Assembly (NCBI RefSeq): GCF_019880585.1
Contig: NZ_JAINVV010000015.1
Span: forward strand, 62,001 to 126,000
Reading direction: 5' to 3'
From: Sphingomonas colocasiae
GTDB taxonomy: Bacteria; Pseudomonadota; Alphaproteobacteria; Sphingomonadales; Sphingomonadaceae
DNA: 64,000 nt
A model generated the notes under the pieces. It saw only the letters and a list, made by a program, of their open reading frames with translations. It did no database searches and was not told the DNA's origin. Every line of letters starts with the position of its first letter. Within the stretch, counting starts at the first letter, position 1. A program made the translations under genes and the position numbers. This document shows positions 8,325-17,263 of this stretch, piece by piece.

Positions 8325-9439
8325 TCCCCGATTGCGGTCAGCAACGCCTTGGCTTCCTTCATGTCGGGCGATTGCGCCAGCAACTTTTCGACGCGCGCCC
8401 GCGCCGCCACCGTCCGGCCCAGCGTCCGTTCGGCTTCCGCCATCGCAAGCTGAAGCCTGGGATGCGCGAAATGCGGCTCGGCCAGCGCCATCACCATCAG
8501 GGAATCGGCAAGCGCCGCACCGCCGATGCCCGGCCTCTTGGCGCTATAGACCCCGTACATGCCGATCAGCGGCATGTCGTAGAGCGCCGGCTCGCGTGCA
8601 AGCGCCGCGCGGGCCTCGTCGGCCTTTCCCGCGAGCGCCTCGACGACGAGCAACAGGCTGCGCTCATCGGCCCAGGGCGTGCGCGGCGTAGGCGTGCGCC
8701 CCATCGCGCGCAGCGCCGCCTCCGCCGTCAGTGCGGTCGAATAGGGATTCTGGCCCGTGACGATGCGATCGTCGGAGCGGACAAAGGGCAGCATCATCGG
8801 CGCCCCGGCATAAAGGCCGCCGGCCGCGCGCAACGCGTCTTCGAGCAGGAAGGGATAGTCTTTCGCCCAGCGCTTGCCGAACATCGCCTCCTCTTCGTTG
8901 GTAAAGCCCGTCACCGCCCGTCCGGCGACCAGCCGCGTACCGTCGGGCCGCAGCACCGCGACCAGCGCCGCCGGGCCGTGGCAAACCGCCGCGACCACGC
9001 CACCCGCCGCATGGACGCGTGCAAGCAGGGTCCGCAGCGCCGGATCGGCTGGCAGGTCGAACATCGCGCCCTTGCCGCCGATCACGAAGACAGCGGCATA
9101 ATCCTCCGCCTTCACATCGGCGGTGGCGCGCGTCGTGGCAAGCATCGCCATCGCCGCGCCATCGGCGAGCAGCCGTTTGTTGTAAGGCTTGTCGCGATCA
9201 TGGTCGTCGGCCTCCACCCGGCCGCCCTTCGGGCTGGCGACATCGATCGCCAGGCCATTGTCGCGGAACACCGCATAGGCCTGGGCGAATTCGTCGAATT
9301 CGAAGCCGGGCTGGGTCTTGCCGCCGTCGCGGCCATGGCCGGAAACAACCAGCAATATCCTCGCCCCCGGCGCGGCATGGGCGGCCATCGGCAGGATCGT
9401 GGAGAAGGCGAGGAGAAGAAAAAACACAAATCTGGACAT
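8321..9439 (-). CDS. secreted DJ-1/PfpI-like protein with TPR tail
   Basis: 372 residues with a Sec signal ending near AHA at residue 22. Residues 25-255 form a type-1 glutamine-amidotransferase-like (DJ-1/PfpI, Hsp31-like) domain: acidic residue in PGFEFDE, the nucleophile elbow VAAVCHGPAAL (Cys153, His154). Residues 260-372 are helical with TPR-like repeats. Homologues act as glyoxalases, chaperones or peptidases; a periplasmic version with a helical tail is less usual. It is the first gene of the operon with the response regulator and kinase (4-nt overlap), so it may be part of the signal path. SD GGAGCG precedes the ATG. Confidence 0.8.
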   Translation of the reverse strand: MSRFVFFLLLAFSTILPMAAHAAPGARILLVVSGHGRDGGKTQPGFEFDEFAQAYAVFRDNGLAIDVASPKGGRVEADDHDRDKPYNKRLLADGAAMAMLATTRATADVKAEDYAAVFVIGGKGAMFDLPADPALRTLLARVHAAGGVVAAVCHGPAALVAVLRPDGTRLVAGRAVTGFTNEEEAMFGKRWAKDYPFLLEDALRAAGGLYAGAPMMLPFVRSDDRIVTGQNPYSTALTAEAALRAMGRTPTPRTPWADERSLLLVVEALAGKADEARAALAREPALYDMPLIGMYGVYSAKRPGIGGAALADSLMVMALAEPHFAHPRLQLAMAEAERTLGRTVAARARVEKLLAQSPDMKEAKALLTAIGE

Positions 9440-9485
9440 GGCACGCTCCGCATTCGGGTGGATGCGGCCGGGCTAGATCGGCGCC

Positions 9486-9504
9486 CGTCAAATGAGCGTC
9501 AAAT
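9486..9504 (-). promoter_or_regulatory. tandem repeat operator, PfpI/RR/HK side
   Basis: CGTCAAAT is repeated exactly 11 bp apart (9486 and 9497), 47 bp before the PfpI-like start. One helical turn between half-sites is the OmpR/PhoB-type binding pattern. Binding by the neighbouring response regulator is inference. Confidence 0.6.
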
Positions 9505-9517
9505 CAAGTGAGCGAGG

Positions 9518-9536
9518 CGTTTGACGGTCGTTTGAC
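9518..9536 (+). promoter_or_regulatory. tandem repeat operator, serine hydrolase side
   Basis: CGTTTGAC is repeated 11 bp apart (9518 and 9529). On the opposite strand it reads GTCAAACGACCGTCAAACG, so it is an inverted copy of the pair at 9486. It lies 25 bp before the hydrolase ATG, close enough to touch its promoter. Confidence 0.6.
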
Positions 9537-9560
9537 ACGCGCCCGCCTATCGCAACCGCC

Positions 9561-11366
9561 ATGCCCGGGCCTGTCCTTTTGCTTCGCCTCACCGTCGCGT
9601 TCATGTTCTGCGCGCTGCCCTTCACCACGCGGGCGGCCAGTGATCCAGCAATCGAGATCCGTGCGGCGCTCGCCGGCGAAGGGCTCGCCGGCGCCACCTG
9701 GAGTCTGGTCGAGAACGGCAACATCCGCACGGGGGCCGCCGGATCGAAACAGGCGCAGGCCCGCACGCCACTTCGCGCCGACGACCGCATGCATGTCGGC
9801 TCGGTCACCAAGACATTGGTGGCGCTCGGGCTCTTGCGGCTGGCGAGCCAGGGGCGGATCGATCTGGATGCGCCTGTCGCGGCAGTGCTGCCGGGCGTGC
9901 GCTTCGACAATCGCTGGGAACGAACCGATCCCGTCCGGGTCCGCCATCTGCTCGATCACAGCGCCGGGCTGCCGGATGTGCATCTCCACCACATCTTCAG
10001 CGCCGGGCTGACGCCGGACATGGCGTTGCGCCCGCTGTTCGACGAGCCGGCGATGCTGAGGGTGCGCACCCGGCCGGGCGCGCATTTCTCCTATTCGAAC
10101 ATGGGCTATACGCTTGCCGGCGCGATCATCGAGGCGGTGACCGGCGAACGCTACGAGCATTGGCTGGACGGCAATCTGCTCGTGCCCCTGGGCATGGCGG
10201 ACAGCAGCTTCGCCTTTGTCAGCCAGACGGGCGTCCACGCAGATCCCCGTCTCGCCTGGGGGCATCAGGACGATCTGACGCCACAGGCCGCGATGGCGAT
10301 CGCGGTGCGGCCCGCCGGCCAGTTCACCACGACCGCATACGACATGGGGCTGCTCGCGCGCTTCCTGATGAGCGACGGCAGAATCGGCGGAACGCCCTTC
10401 GTCCGCGAAGACCTGCTGCATGCGATGGGCCGCCCGGTGGGCACCGACGCGGCGCGCGCCGGGCTTCGCGCGGGCTATGCGCTGGGCCTGAGCCGCCGCG
10501 ACCGCGACAGCCATGTCGGGCTCTGCCATGCCGGCGATATCGTCGGCTTCCACGCGATGCTCTGCCTCTATCCGGAGGCGGCAAAATCATTCTTCATCGC
10601 GATCAATACCGAGGGTGAAGCGGTCGATTATGGCCGGTTCGACCGGATCCTGACCGGCGCGCTGACACTGCCGCCAACCCCGCCCCTACCAGCGCACGCC
10701 GCGCCGGCCGATGCCGACGACTGGATCGGCCGCTATCAATTGCTGGAGAGCCGGTTCGACCTGACGCGCTATGCGGATCTGCTGCTGGGTGGCGCAATCC
10801 TGCGGCGGGACGGCAATGCGTTCATCCTCGATCCCATCCAGGGCAAGACGTTGCGGCTCACTCCAGCGGGTGGGCATTTGCTGCGCGCCGACGGACGCGT
10901 CGCCGCATCGCATGCGCTGATCCGGACGGCGGATGGCGCACAACTGATCGGCGACGGGCTGCGCAGCTATCGCCGGATCGATCCGATCGGTTTCCATGCG
11001 CGCTGGGCCAGCCTGATCCTGGGCCTGTTCGGCCTGTTCCATCTCGCAGGCAGGGCGGCGGTGCGGACATGGCGTGGCGGCGGCCTCCACGCGGCGACGG
11101 GCCTTGCCGGCCCGGCATTGCTGGTGATCGCCGGCCTGCTCTTTCCGCTCCAGTCCTTCGCCCGCCTGGGCGACGTCACGCCCGCCAGCCTGGTGCTGAT
11201 GCTCGCCAGCATCGCGATACCGATGACGAGCGGCTGGCAGGTCATGATCGCACTCCGCGAAAGAAAGGGTCTGTGGCGCATCGACCTGCTCGCCGGCCTG
11301 CTCGTGCTGCAACTGTGCGCCGTGCTGGCAATCCACGGACTGATCCCGCTGCTGCTGTGGCGCTGA
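9561..11366 (+). CDS. S12-type serine hydrolase with C-terminal membrane domain
   Basis: The 601-residue protein has a signal peptide (ends near TRA, residue 25), then a beta-lactamase-fold domain with SVTK (Ser81, Lys84) and YSN (Tyr178). The usual HxG third motif appears as CHAGD. After residue 480 there are about four hydrophobic segments, so the catalytic domain is tethered to the inner membrane facing the periplasm. Such proteins include penicillin-binding-like peptidases, D-aminopeptidases and esterases. It is divergent from the PfpI/two-component operon and shares its repeat operators, suggesting it is a target of that system. Confidence 0.85.
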   Translation: MPGPVLLLRLTVAFMFCALPFTTRAASDPAIEIRAALAGEGLAGATWSLVENGNIRTGAAGSKQAQARTPLRADDRMHVGSVTKTLVALGLLRLASQGRIDLDAPVAAVLPGVRFDNRWERTDPVRVRHLLDHSAGLPDVHLHHIFSAGLTPDMALRPLFDEPAMLRVRTRPGAHFSYSNMGYTLAGAIIEAVTGERYEHWLDGNLLVPLGMADSSFAFVSQTGVHADPRLAWGHQDDLTPQAAMAIAVRPAGQFTTTAYDMGLLARFLMSDGRIGGTPFVREDLLHAMGRPVGTDAARAGLRAGYALGLSRRDRDSHVGLCHAGDIVGFHAMLCLYPEAAKSFFIAINTEGEAVDYGRFDRILTGALTLPPTPPLPAHAAPADADDWIGRYQLLESRFDLTRYADLLLGGAILRRDGNAFILDPIQGKTLRLTPAGGHLLRADGRVAASHALIRTADGAQLIGDGLRSYRRIDPIGFHARWASLILGLFGLFHLAGRAAVRTWRGGGLHAATGLAGPALLVIAGLLFPLQSFARLGDVTPASLVLMLASIAIPMTSGWQVMIALRERKGLWRIDLLAGLLVLQLCAVLAIHGLIPLLLWR

Positions 11367-12224
11367 TCAACCCTGTTGCGAAAAGGCCCAGCGCAATGTC
11401 CGCGCCAGCCCGGTGGTGCCGGCACGGACGAGCGGGCGGGTGAGCACCGGTGCGGACAAACCATGCATCGCGCGCGCCCAGCCCGGCAGCAGGTCGACCG
11501 CCGCCTGAAAGGTCATCGCCTGAATGGGCAGTGCGGACAGATTGGGCGGGCGCTGGTCGAGCACCAAGCGCGCCACTTCTTTCGTGCGGTCGCTCGAGGC
11601 GAGCGCGCCGCGCATCGCGCCGATCAGCGCCTCGGCCTCGGCGCGGGTGCACGGCACCGGATCGGCGCCCAGCGCCAGGCCGATCCGCGCCATTTCCGCG
11701 AAATAGCGATCCTGGTCGGCGATCGGCATATCCGGCTCACCGTAGCGGATCCAGGCGTCGAGAAAGCTCACCGCCTCGGTGACATGAACCCAGGCGAGCA
11801 GTTCGGGATCGTCGGCGGCGTAGGGCGTTCCGTCGGGCAAGGTGCCGCGCACCAGTTCATGCACCGAACGCACGCGATCGATCGCCGCCAGCGCCTCTTC
11901 CCGCGCGCCATAGCTCGTCACCGCGATGAAGCGCGCGGTGCGGCGCAGCCGCCCAAGCATGTCATGGCGGAAATTGGAATGATCCCACACCCCCGCCAGT
12001 ACCGCCGGATGGAGCATCTGGAGCAGCAAGGCGGCGACGCCGCCGACCATCATGGTGGTCACATCGCCATGCACGCGCCACAGCACCGTCTCCGGCCCGA
12101 ACAGCCCGTCCAGGCTGCGTTCGACGGGCTTTTCGCCCCGCGCCTGATCGTTGAACACCCGCCGCACGCGCGCCACGATCGCCTGCCGGGCATGGCGGCC
12201 GAGCGCGGCGGAATGGTCGGGCAT
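11367..12224 (-). CDS. oxygenase MpaB family protein (DUF2236)
   Basis: 285 residues without signal peptide. It has the DUF2236/MpaB-type helical core: GDVTTMMVGG, LLQMLHPAVLAGVWDHSNF and WVHVTEAVSFLDAW, with the conserved His residues that in relatives (MpaB, latex-clearing protein family) ligate haem b. The ATG at 12224 follows GAAGGAG; a longer frame has no RBS. It ends back-to-back with the S12 hydrolase, the two stop codons sharing TGATCA. The substrate is unknown. Confidence 0.75.
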   Translation of the reverse strand: MPDHSAALGRHARQAIVARVRRVFNDQARGEKPVERSLDGLFGPETVLWRVHGDVTTMMVGGVAALLLQMLHPAVLAGVWDHSNFRHDMLGRLRRTARFIAVTSYGAREEALAAIDRVRSVHELVRGTLPDGTPYAADDPELLAWVHVTEAVSFLDAWIRYGEPDMPIADQDRYFAEMARIGLALGADPVPCTRAEAEALIGAMRGALASSDRTKEVARLVLDQRPPNLSALPIQAMTFQAAVDLLPGWARAMHGLSAPVLTRPLVRAGTTGLARTLRWAFSQQG

Positions 12225-12253
12225 AAGGCGGCTCCTTCGATATAGCGGCCGGA

Positions 12254-13156
12254 TCAGGGTTTGCCGCGCCGTCGCCTGGCCGGGCTGCCGACATGGCCGG
12301 TATAGGATTGATAAAGCTGCGTCACGCGCGCAAGGCGCGCCTCGACCCCCGCGCCGAGTTCCCCGATCACGCCGTTCACCAGCAGGTTGACAGCGCACCC
12401 CAGCGAAACCTGAGAACTCCAGAACAGGTCTACCTCGGTCGATACCGGAATGATCAGGCTGGTGAACTTGCGGATCCAGTCGCAGAATTTGTCGGTGAGC
12501 ATGATGACGGGAATGCCGTCCGCGCTCGCCTGCGCGGCAAGATCGTGCGCCTGTTCGGAATAGCGGCGCAGATCGACCAGCACCAGGCAGCGGCCCTCCG
12601 GATCGCCCGCGAAGACCTCGTGGAAATTGCCGGCCGCTCCGTCGACGAGATGCACGCCGTCTCGCGTATATTGCAGTTGATATGCCAGCGCCGCCGCCAC
12701 CGCACGCTCGGTCTGGAAACCGGCGACATACACCTGCGGGCTGCGCGCCAGCAACGCGACGATCTCCTTCCAGGTCCGGGTTTCGGCCATGCCATAGACT
12801 TCGACGATGCCGGCGATCTCCAGTTCCAGGCTGCGCTTGGGAAGGCGATCCTCCCCCTTTTCGTCCATGAAGCGGGTGACCTGATCGCCGACCAGCCAGG
12901 GCGCGCCCGACATGGTCGTGCGCAGCCCGGTCTTCAGATCCTTGAAGTGGCGATACCCCATCTTGCGCGCGAAACGCCCGACCGTGACCGAACTGACCCC
13001 GAGCTTTTCAGCGATCGAATCCGGCGATTCGAATGCGATGCCGCCGCGATTGCTCAGGATGAAATTCGCGATCGAGCGTTCGGCCGGCGTGAAGTCACGA
13101 AGGCTCGCTTCCAGCCGCTGCAGCAGGTCGTGCGATGTGTCGGGGCCGGCACTCAC
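12254..13156 (-). CDS. RpiR/MurR-family transcriptional regulator
   Basis: The 300-residue protein has an N-terminal RpiR helix-turn-helix (residues 15-90; SIAEKLGVSSVTVGRFARKM) and a C-terminal SIS sugar-isomerase domain (VYVAGFQTERAVAAALAYQL, LVDLRRYSEQ). RpiR proteins sense phosphorylated sugars; MurR, one branch, senses MurNAc-6-phosphate, but nothing here fixes the ligand. It starts at GTG 13156 after GGAG. It is divergent from the first TBDR of the peptide-uptake locus, so it may regulate the other side of the 439-bp intergenic region. Confidence 0.85.
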   Translation of the reverse strand: MSAGPDTSHDLLQRLEASLRDFTPAERSIANFILSNRGGIAFESPDSIAEKLGVSSVTVGRFARKMGYRHFKDLKTGLRTTMSGAPWLVGDQVTRFMDEKGEDRLPKRSLELEIAGIVEVYGMAETRTWKEIVALLARSPQVYVAGFQTERAVAAALAYQLQYTRDGVHLVDGAAGNFHEVFAGDPEGRCLVLVDLRRYSEQAHDLAAQASADGIPVIMLTDKFCDWIRKFTSLIIPVSTEVDLFWSSQVSLGCAVNLLVNGVIGELGAGVEARLARVTQLYQSYTGHVGSPARRRRGKP

Positions 13157-13205
13157 GGATCATCGTCTCCACCATCATCAATCGCCGCAATGCTTAAAGC
13201 ATCGT

Positions 13206-13232
13206 GCGGAAAAGTGGGAACCGGTTTTCCGC
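13206..13232. repeat. palindromic repeat element
   Basis: GCGGAAAA and TTTTCCGC flank GTGGGAACCGG. From general knowledge, an AAAAGTGGGAACCGGTTTTC core recurs in intergenic regions of many alphaproteobacteria, so this is probably a dispersed repeat. Related half copies (TGCGGAAAAC) occur near 20652, 28357 and 39151. Confidence 0.5.
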
Positions 13233-13305
13233 GCAAGGGATGCCATTGCAATGGGATGGAATGCCGCCTGCCCGCGCGAACATGCCGTTCCAGCCCGACG
13301 ACTCA

Positions 13306-13353
13306 GTTATAAATATTACATTGCTTGACATTTAGACAGGATTCTGACGAATT
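13306..13353 (+). promoter_or_regulatory. conserved AT-rich upstream block, copy 1
   Basis: About 34 of 48 bases match the block at 23985-24032. The best-conserved parts are GTTATxAAxATTACAT, CTTGAC and, 15 nt later, TGACGA(A/T)TT. TTGACA spaced 17 nt from CGAATT could be a sigma-70-like promoter; this assignment is weak. Confidence 0.5.
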
Positions 13354-13460
13354 CGACCGACAAGGCGGAGCATTGCGACTCCGCCGCATCATCGGGGGTG
13401 AGCGCGGTGTGCGGAGCAATGGATCCTGTCGGGCGGCTTTTCGGGCGAACGCTCGGATCG

Positions 13461-13475
13461 TTTAGCTCAGCTAAA
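13461..13475. promoter_or_regulatory. TTTAG-N5-CTAAA operator, site A
   Basis: TTTAGCTCAGCTAAA is a near-perfect palindrome ending 120 nt before the start codon of the first TBDR. It is the exact reverse complement of site B. The inner T-N11-A spacing fits LysR-type regulators. A conserved tail (CATCG...ACCCCCATAGTC) follows. Confidence 0.7.
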
Positions 13476-13595
13476 GCACATCGCAGATCCACCCCCATAG
13501 TCACGCCGCCAACTCTACGAAAATGTAGAACTAGACAATTGTCCAGCAAAACAGGACTGGCCGGCGGATCATTGAGCATCGGGGGGAGTTGAATC

Positions 13596-15770
13596 ATGAA
13601 ATCCGGATTATTCGCGGGGCTTTCGTTCGCGGCACTGGCGGCATCGCACAGCGCCGCCTTCGCGCAGGATACGAACGCGGAAGACATCGTCGTCACCGCG
13701 CAGAAGCGTGAGGAAAAGCTGCGCGAGGTGCCGATCTCGATCAGCGCGGTGACGAGCGACCAGCTGGTGAGCCAGGGCGCCAGCCGCTTCACCGATTATG
13801 CGGGCTATATTCCCGGCATGTCCTTTTCGGCGAGCAGCATCGCCGGCCAGGGCGAGATCAACCTGCGCGGCGTGACCACCGCGCTCAGCCCGACGGCATC
13901 GACCGCCATCTATATCGACGAGGTGCCGACCACCACGCACGGCACCTGGGGCGGCAGCGGCTACAAACCGATCGACCTGTTCCCCTATGACCTGGAACGC
14001 GTGGAAGTGCTGCGCGGCCCGCAGGGCACGCTTTATGGCGACAGCACGATCGGCGGCCTGGTCAAATATGTGACGCGCACCGCCGATGTCGACGATTTCT
14101 CGGGGGCCGCGGGTGTCGAGGCGATCGCGGTCACGGGCGGCCACGGCCTGGGCGGCGGCGGCCGGGCGATGATCAATGTGCCGATCGCGCCGGGCGTGCT
14201 TGGCGTCCGCGTCAGCGGCTTCTACCAGAAGAATCCGGGCTTCATCACCAATGTGACGACCGGCAGGAAAGGCACCAACGAGACCGAACAGCGCGGCCTG
14301 CGCGTCGCGGCCCGGCTGGCGCCGAACGACGATTTCTCGATCGACGCGCAATGGCTGCACAGCGAATTCGATGGAGACGGGCGGACGAACATCCGGCTGG
14401 TCCCGGGCAGCACCGAACCGCTCTACGGCACCGACAAATATGATTTCCGGCTGCCCGAGCCGACCCGGCAGACATTCGATCTGCTCTCCGCCACCGCCCG
14501 TTACGATTTCGGGCCGGTCAACCTGACCTCGGTCACCGGCTGGTCGCGCAACCGCAACGTCTTCAACTCGGATGCCTCCAGCCTCATGCAGGGCTGGATC
14601 AGCATGCTCACCGGGGGCGCGGTGACCAACGGTCTGGGCCGGGGGGAAGGGCCAACCGTCAACAGGAAGTTCAGCCAGGAAGTCCGGCTCGCTTCGGCGC
14701 AGGATCAACGGCTGACATGGCAGATCGGCGGCTATTACAGCGTGGAAGACACCGATACGGTGCAGTCCTATATCCCCTATCGCACCGATGGCAGCGTGTA
14801 TTCGGAACTGCTGGAAATCTATCGCGACGAGGTCCAGTCGCGCTACACCGACATTTCAGCCTTCGCCAACGCCACCTTCAAGGTCACCGACAAATGGGAG
14901 GTCTCGGGCGGTATCCGCCATTCGCGGATCACCGACGATTTCCACGAACGCGCCGTCGGCAGCATGCTCTCCGGCAGCCAGACCATTCCCTATTTCGACG
15001 ACATCAAGGCCAAGTACAAGGCGACCACCTGGTCGCTCACCACGCGCTACATCGCGGATGACGATCTGATGATGTTCGCGCGCGCCGCCAGCGGTTTCCG
15101 TGCCGGCGGCATCAACTATACTTGGCCGGGCGCCCAGAAAAGCTACGATCCCGACAGTCTGGTCAGCTACGAAGCCGGCGTCCGTGCCGATTTCCTGGAC
15201 GACAAGGCCAGCATCGACCTGACGGTCTATTATCTCGACTGGAAGGATTTCTTCATCCTGGCCTTCACGCCGGACGCCTTCGAGTTCGGCTATCAGATCA
15301 ACGGGGGCAAGGCCAATGGCCTGGGCATGGAATTCACCGGCACGCTGCGTCCCGCGCAGGGGCTGAGCCTGACCGCGACCGCGGCCTATTACGGGTTGAA
15401 GGTGCGGCAGGACCTGCCGACGATCGGCGCCGAGGCGGGAGACCGCACGCCGACCAGCCCGGCCTGGTCGGGCTCCCTGCTGGCTGACTATCGCGTGCCG
15501 CTGTCCGGAGACTGGACGCTCAACCTGGGCGGCGGCGTCCGCTGGACCACGCACACCTATTCGCGCTTCATCGGCGATCCCCAGGCGCTCCGCCTGGACG
15601 GCTATGCCGTGGTCGACCTCAATGCCGCCGTCTCCAGCGATCGCTGGACGCTGCGCGGCTATGTCCGCAACCTTGCCAACGATCGCACGTTCATCTCCGC
15701 CGCCGGCCAGAATCGCGGTGTCCAGATGAACCCGCGCACGATGGGCCTCGCGATCGATATGCGCTTCTGA
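13596..15770 (+). CDS. TonB-dependent outer-membrane receptor (TBDR1)
   Basis: 724 residues: Sec signal MKSGLFAGLS... ending AFAQ at residue 24, TonB-box-like EDIVVTAQKREEKL, plug domain (about 30-160, with VEVLRGPQGTLYG), then a 22-strand barrel finishing in the canonical C-terminal Phe (AIDMRF). There is no STN signalling domain. It actively imports a substrate across the outer membrane using TonB-ExbBD energy. It is closely related to TBDR3 at 28431. Its stop codon overlaps the ATG of an S12 hydrolase (TGATG), linking uptake to hydrolysis. Palindrome site A and a GGGGGGAG RBS precede it. Confidence 0.92.
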   Translation: MKSGLFAGLSFAALAASHSAAFAQDTNAEDIVVTAQKREEKLREVPISISAVTSDQLVSQGASRFTDYAGYIPGMSFSASSIAGQGEINLRGVTTALSPTASTAIYIDEVPTTTHGTWGGSGYKPIDLFPYDLERVEVLRGPQGTLYGDSTIGGLVKYVTRTADVDDFSGAAGVEAIAVTGGHGLGGGGRAMINVPIAPGVLGVRVSGFYQKNPGFITNVTTGRKGTNETEQRGLRVAARLAPNDDFSIDAQWLHSEFDGDGRTNIRLVPGSTEPLYGTDKYDFRLPEPTRQTFDLLSATARYDFGPVNLTSVTGWSRNRNVFNSDASSLMQGWISMLTGGAVTNGLGRGEGPTVNRKFSQEVRLASAQDQRLTWQIGGYYSVEDTDTVQSYIPYRTDGSVYSELLEIYRDEVQSRYTDISAFANATFKVTDKWEVSGGIRHSRITDDFHERAVGSMLSGSQTIPYFDDIKAKYKATTWSLTTRYIADDDLMMFARAASGFRAGGINYTWPGAQKSYDPDSLVSYEAGVRADFLDDKASIDLTVYYLDWKDFFILAFTPDAFEFGYQINGGKANGLGMEFTGTLRPAQGLSLTATAAYYGLKVRQDLPTIGAEAGDRTPTSPAWSGSLLADYRVPLSGDWTLNLGGGVRWTTHTYSRFIGDPQALRLDGYAVVDLNAAVSSDRWTLRGYVRNLANDRTFISAAGQNRGVQMNPRTMGLAIDMRF

Positions 15771-17212
15771 TGGATCGCACCGCCATGACAGACAGCCGCC
15801 CATCCCGCCCCGGAAAGCAGGCGATGGCGGGAGCGATCCGATATGCTCTCGCCACCCTTGCGATCGCCGCGCCGCCAGCCATGGCGGCGCCGCCCACCGA
15901 CCTGTTCCGCGATCAGGTGGACCGGTTCATCGAAAGCGAGATGAAATCGGAACAGGTTCCCGGCGCAGCCGTGGCCGTGATCCACAAGGGCCAGGTCGTG
16001 ATCGCGAAGGGCTATGGCCGCGCGACCGTGGAATTCGACGTTCCCGTCACCACCGACACGATGTTCCAGTCCGGCTCGGTGGGCAAGATGTTCACCGCGG
16101 CCGCAGTCATGCTGCAGGTCGAGCAGGGCAAGATGCGGCTCGACGACCCTGTTTCGAAATATCTGCCCGGCGCGCCGGCCAGTTGGCGCGCCATGACCGT
16201 CCGCCATTTGATGACCCACACATCCGGGGTGGCCAATCTGGACGGCGCCTTCTACGGCGGCAAGGATTTCAGCGACGAGACCTATATCGCACAGGCCTTT
16301 GCGAAACCGCTCGATTTCGCGCCGGGCGCGCGCTGGAACTACAGCAATACCGGCTATGCCCTGCTGGGCATCCTCGTGAAAAAGGCGACGGGACACAGCT
16401 ATCTGGACGTCCTGGCCGGCAACGTGTTCAAGCCGCTGGGCATGGCGACCGCACGCCCGACCAACGACAGCGACATCGTGCCGAACCGGGCCGCCGGCTA
16501 CAAACTCGCCGGCGGCGTGCTGAAGAACCAGGATTTCAGCTACGCCAACACCAACCCCACCGGCGACGGCGCGCTCTACCTGTCGCTCAAGGACATGATC
16601 GCCTGGAATCGCGGAATCGAACACGGCAAGGTGCTGAGCGCCGCCGGCTGGCAACAGGCCTGGACGCCGGTCAGGCTCAACAGCGGCAAGCCCTATCCCT
16701 ATGGTTTCGGCTGGAGCGTCACACAGGCCGGCGGCGCTCCCCATTATCACCATGGCGGCGCCTGGCAGGGCTTCAAGACCTATTATTCCCGCTATCCGGG
16801 CGATGAACTGGCGATCATCATCCTCACCAATTCCGGCGCGACCGATGTCGAGAAACTGAACAACGGCATCGCAGCGCTCTGGGATGCGAAGCTCACCGCC
16901 CCGCCGCCGAAGCCCAGGCCCGAACCCGCCATCGCGCACCGCATCGCCGCGCTGATCGAAACGGCGCGTAGCGGCGGCCTGACGCCGCAGGACGTACCGC
17001 TGTTCCCGGCCGACTATATCCCGATGTTCAACGCACGCATGAAGGATCTGCTCTCCACCGCCGGAGCGCTCAAATCGCTGGATCTGGTCGAGCGCGCCGA
17101 GAATGGCGACGATATCGACTATGTCTATGCCGCCACCTTCGCCGGCCGCGGCGCCAAGGTCCGCTACGGCGTTGCGCCCGGCAACCAGGCGACGCACTTC
17201 ACGATCGAATAG
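15770..17212 (+). CDS. secreted S12 serine hydrolase (beta-lactamase/D-peptidase fold)
   Basis: The 480-residue protein begins inside the TBDR1 stop codon (1-nt overlap). Its N-terminus is hydrophilic for about 20 residues before the signal sequence (ATLAIAAPPAMAA), so an internal start is possible. The catalytic domain has SVGK (Ser103, Lys106), YSN (Tyr191) and HHGG as third motif. The C-terminal 100 residues form an extra domain. S12 members include D-aminopeptidases, DD-carboxypeptidases, esterases and MlrB of microcystin-degrading sphingomonads. Context suggests periplasmic cleavage of the TBDR1 substrate; the bond attacked is unknown. Confidence 0.88.
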   Translation: MDRTAMTDSRPSRPGKQAMAGAIRYALATLAIAAPPAMAAPPTDLFRDQVDRFIESEMKSEQVPGAAVAVIHKGQVVIAKGYGRATVEFDVPVTTDTMFQSGSVGKMFTAAAVMLQVEQGKMRLDDPVSKYLPGAPASWRAMTVRHLMTHTSGVANLDGAFYGGKDFSDETYIAQAFAKPLDFAPGARWNYSNTGYALLGILVKKATGHSYLDVLAGNVFKPLGMATARPTNDSDIVPNRAAGYKLAGGVLKNQDFSYANTNPTGDGALYLSLKDMIAWNRGIEHGKVLSAAGWQQAWTPVRLNSGKPYPYGFGWSVTQAGGAPHYHHGGAWQGFKTYYSRYPGDELAIIILTNSGATDVEKLNNGIAALWDAKLTAPPPKPRPEPAIAHRIAALIETARSGGLTPQDVPLFPADYIPMFNARMKDLLSTAGALKSLDLVERAENGDDIDYVYAATFAGRGAKVRYGVAPGNQATHFTIE

Positions 17213-17263
17213 CATTGGCGTGAACGCCGAACGCTAGCGGATGGCCCGCAACTCGGGAGGGCA

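Larger units (their letters stand above)
13157..13595. promoter_or_regulatory. 439-bp divergent regulatory region
   Basis: No coding region is evident. It holds, in order: a palindromic GCGGAAAA/TTTTCCGC hairpin (13206-13232), an AT-rich 48-bp block (13306-13353) shared with the region before the second TBDR, the TTTAG/CTAAA palindrome (13461-13475), a 120-nt leader with small inverted repeats such as GACAATTGTC, and a strong GGGGGGAG ribosome-binding site before the TBDR ATG. Confidence 0.6.
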
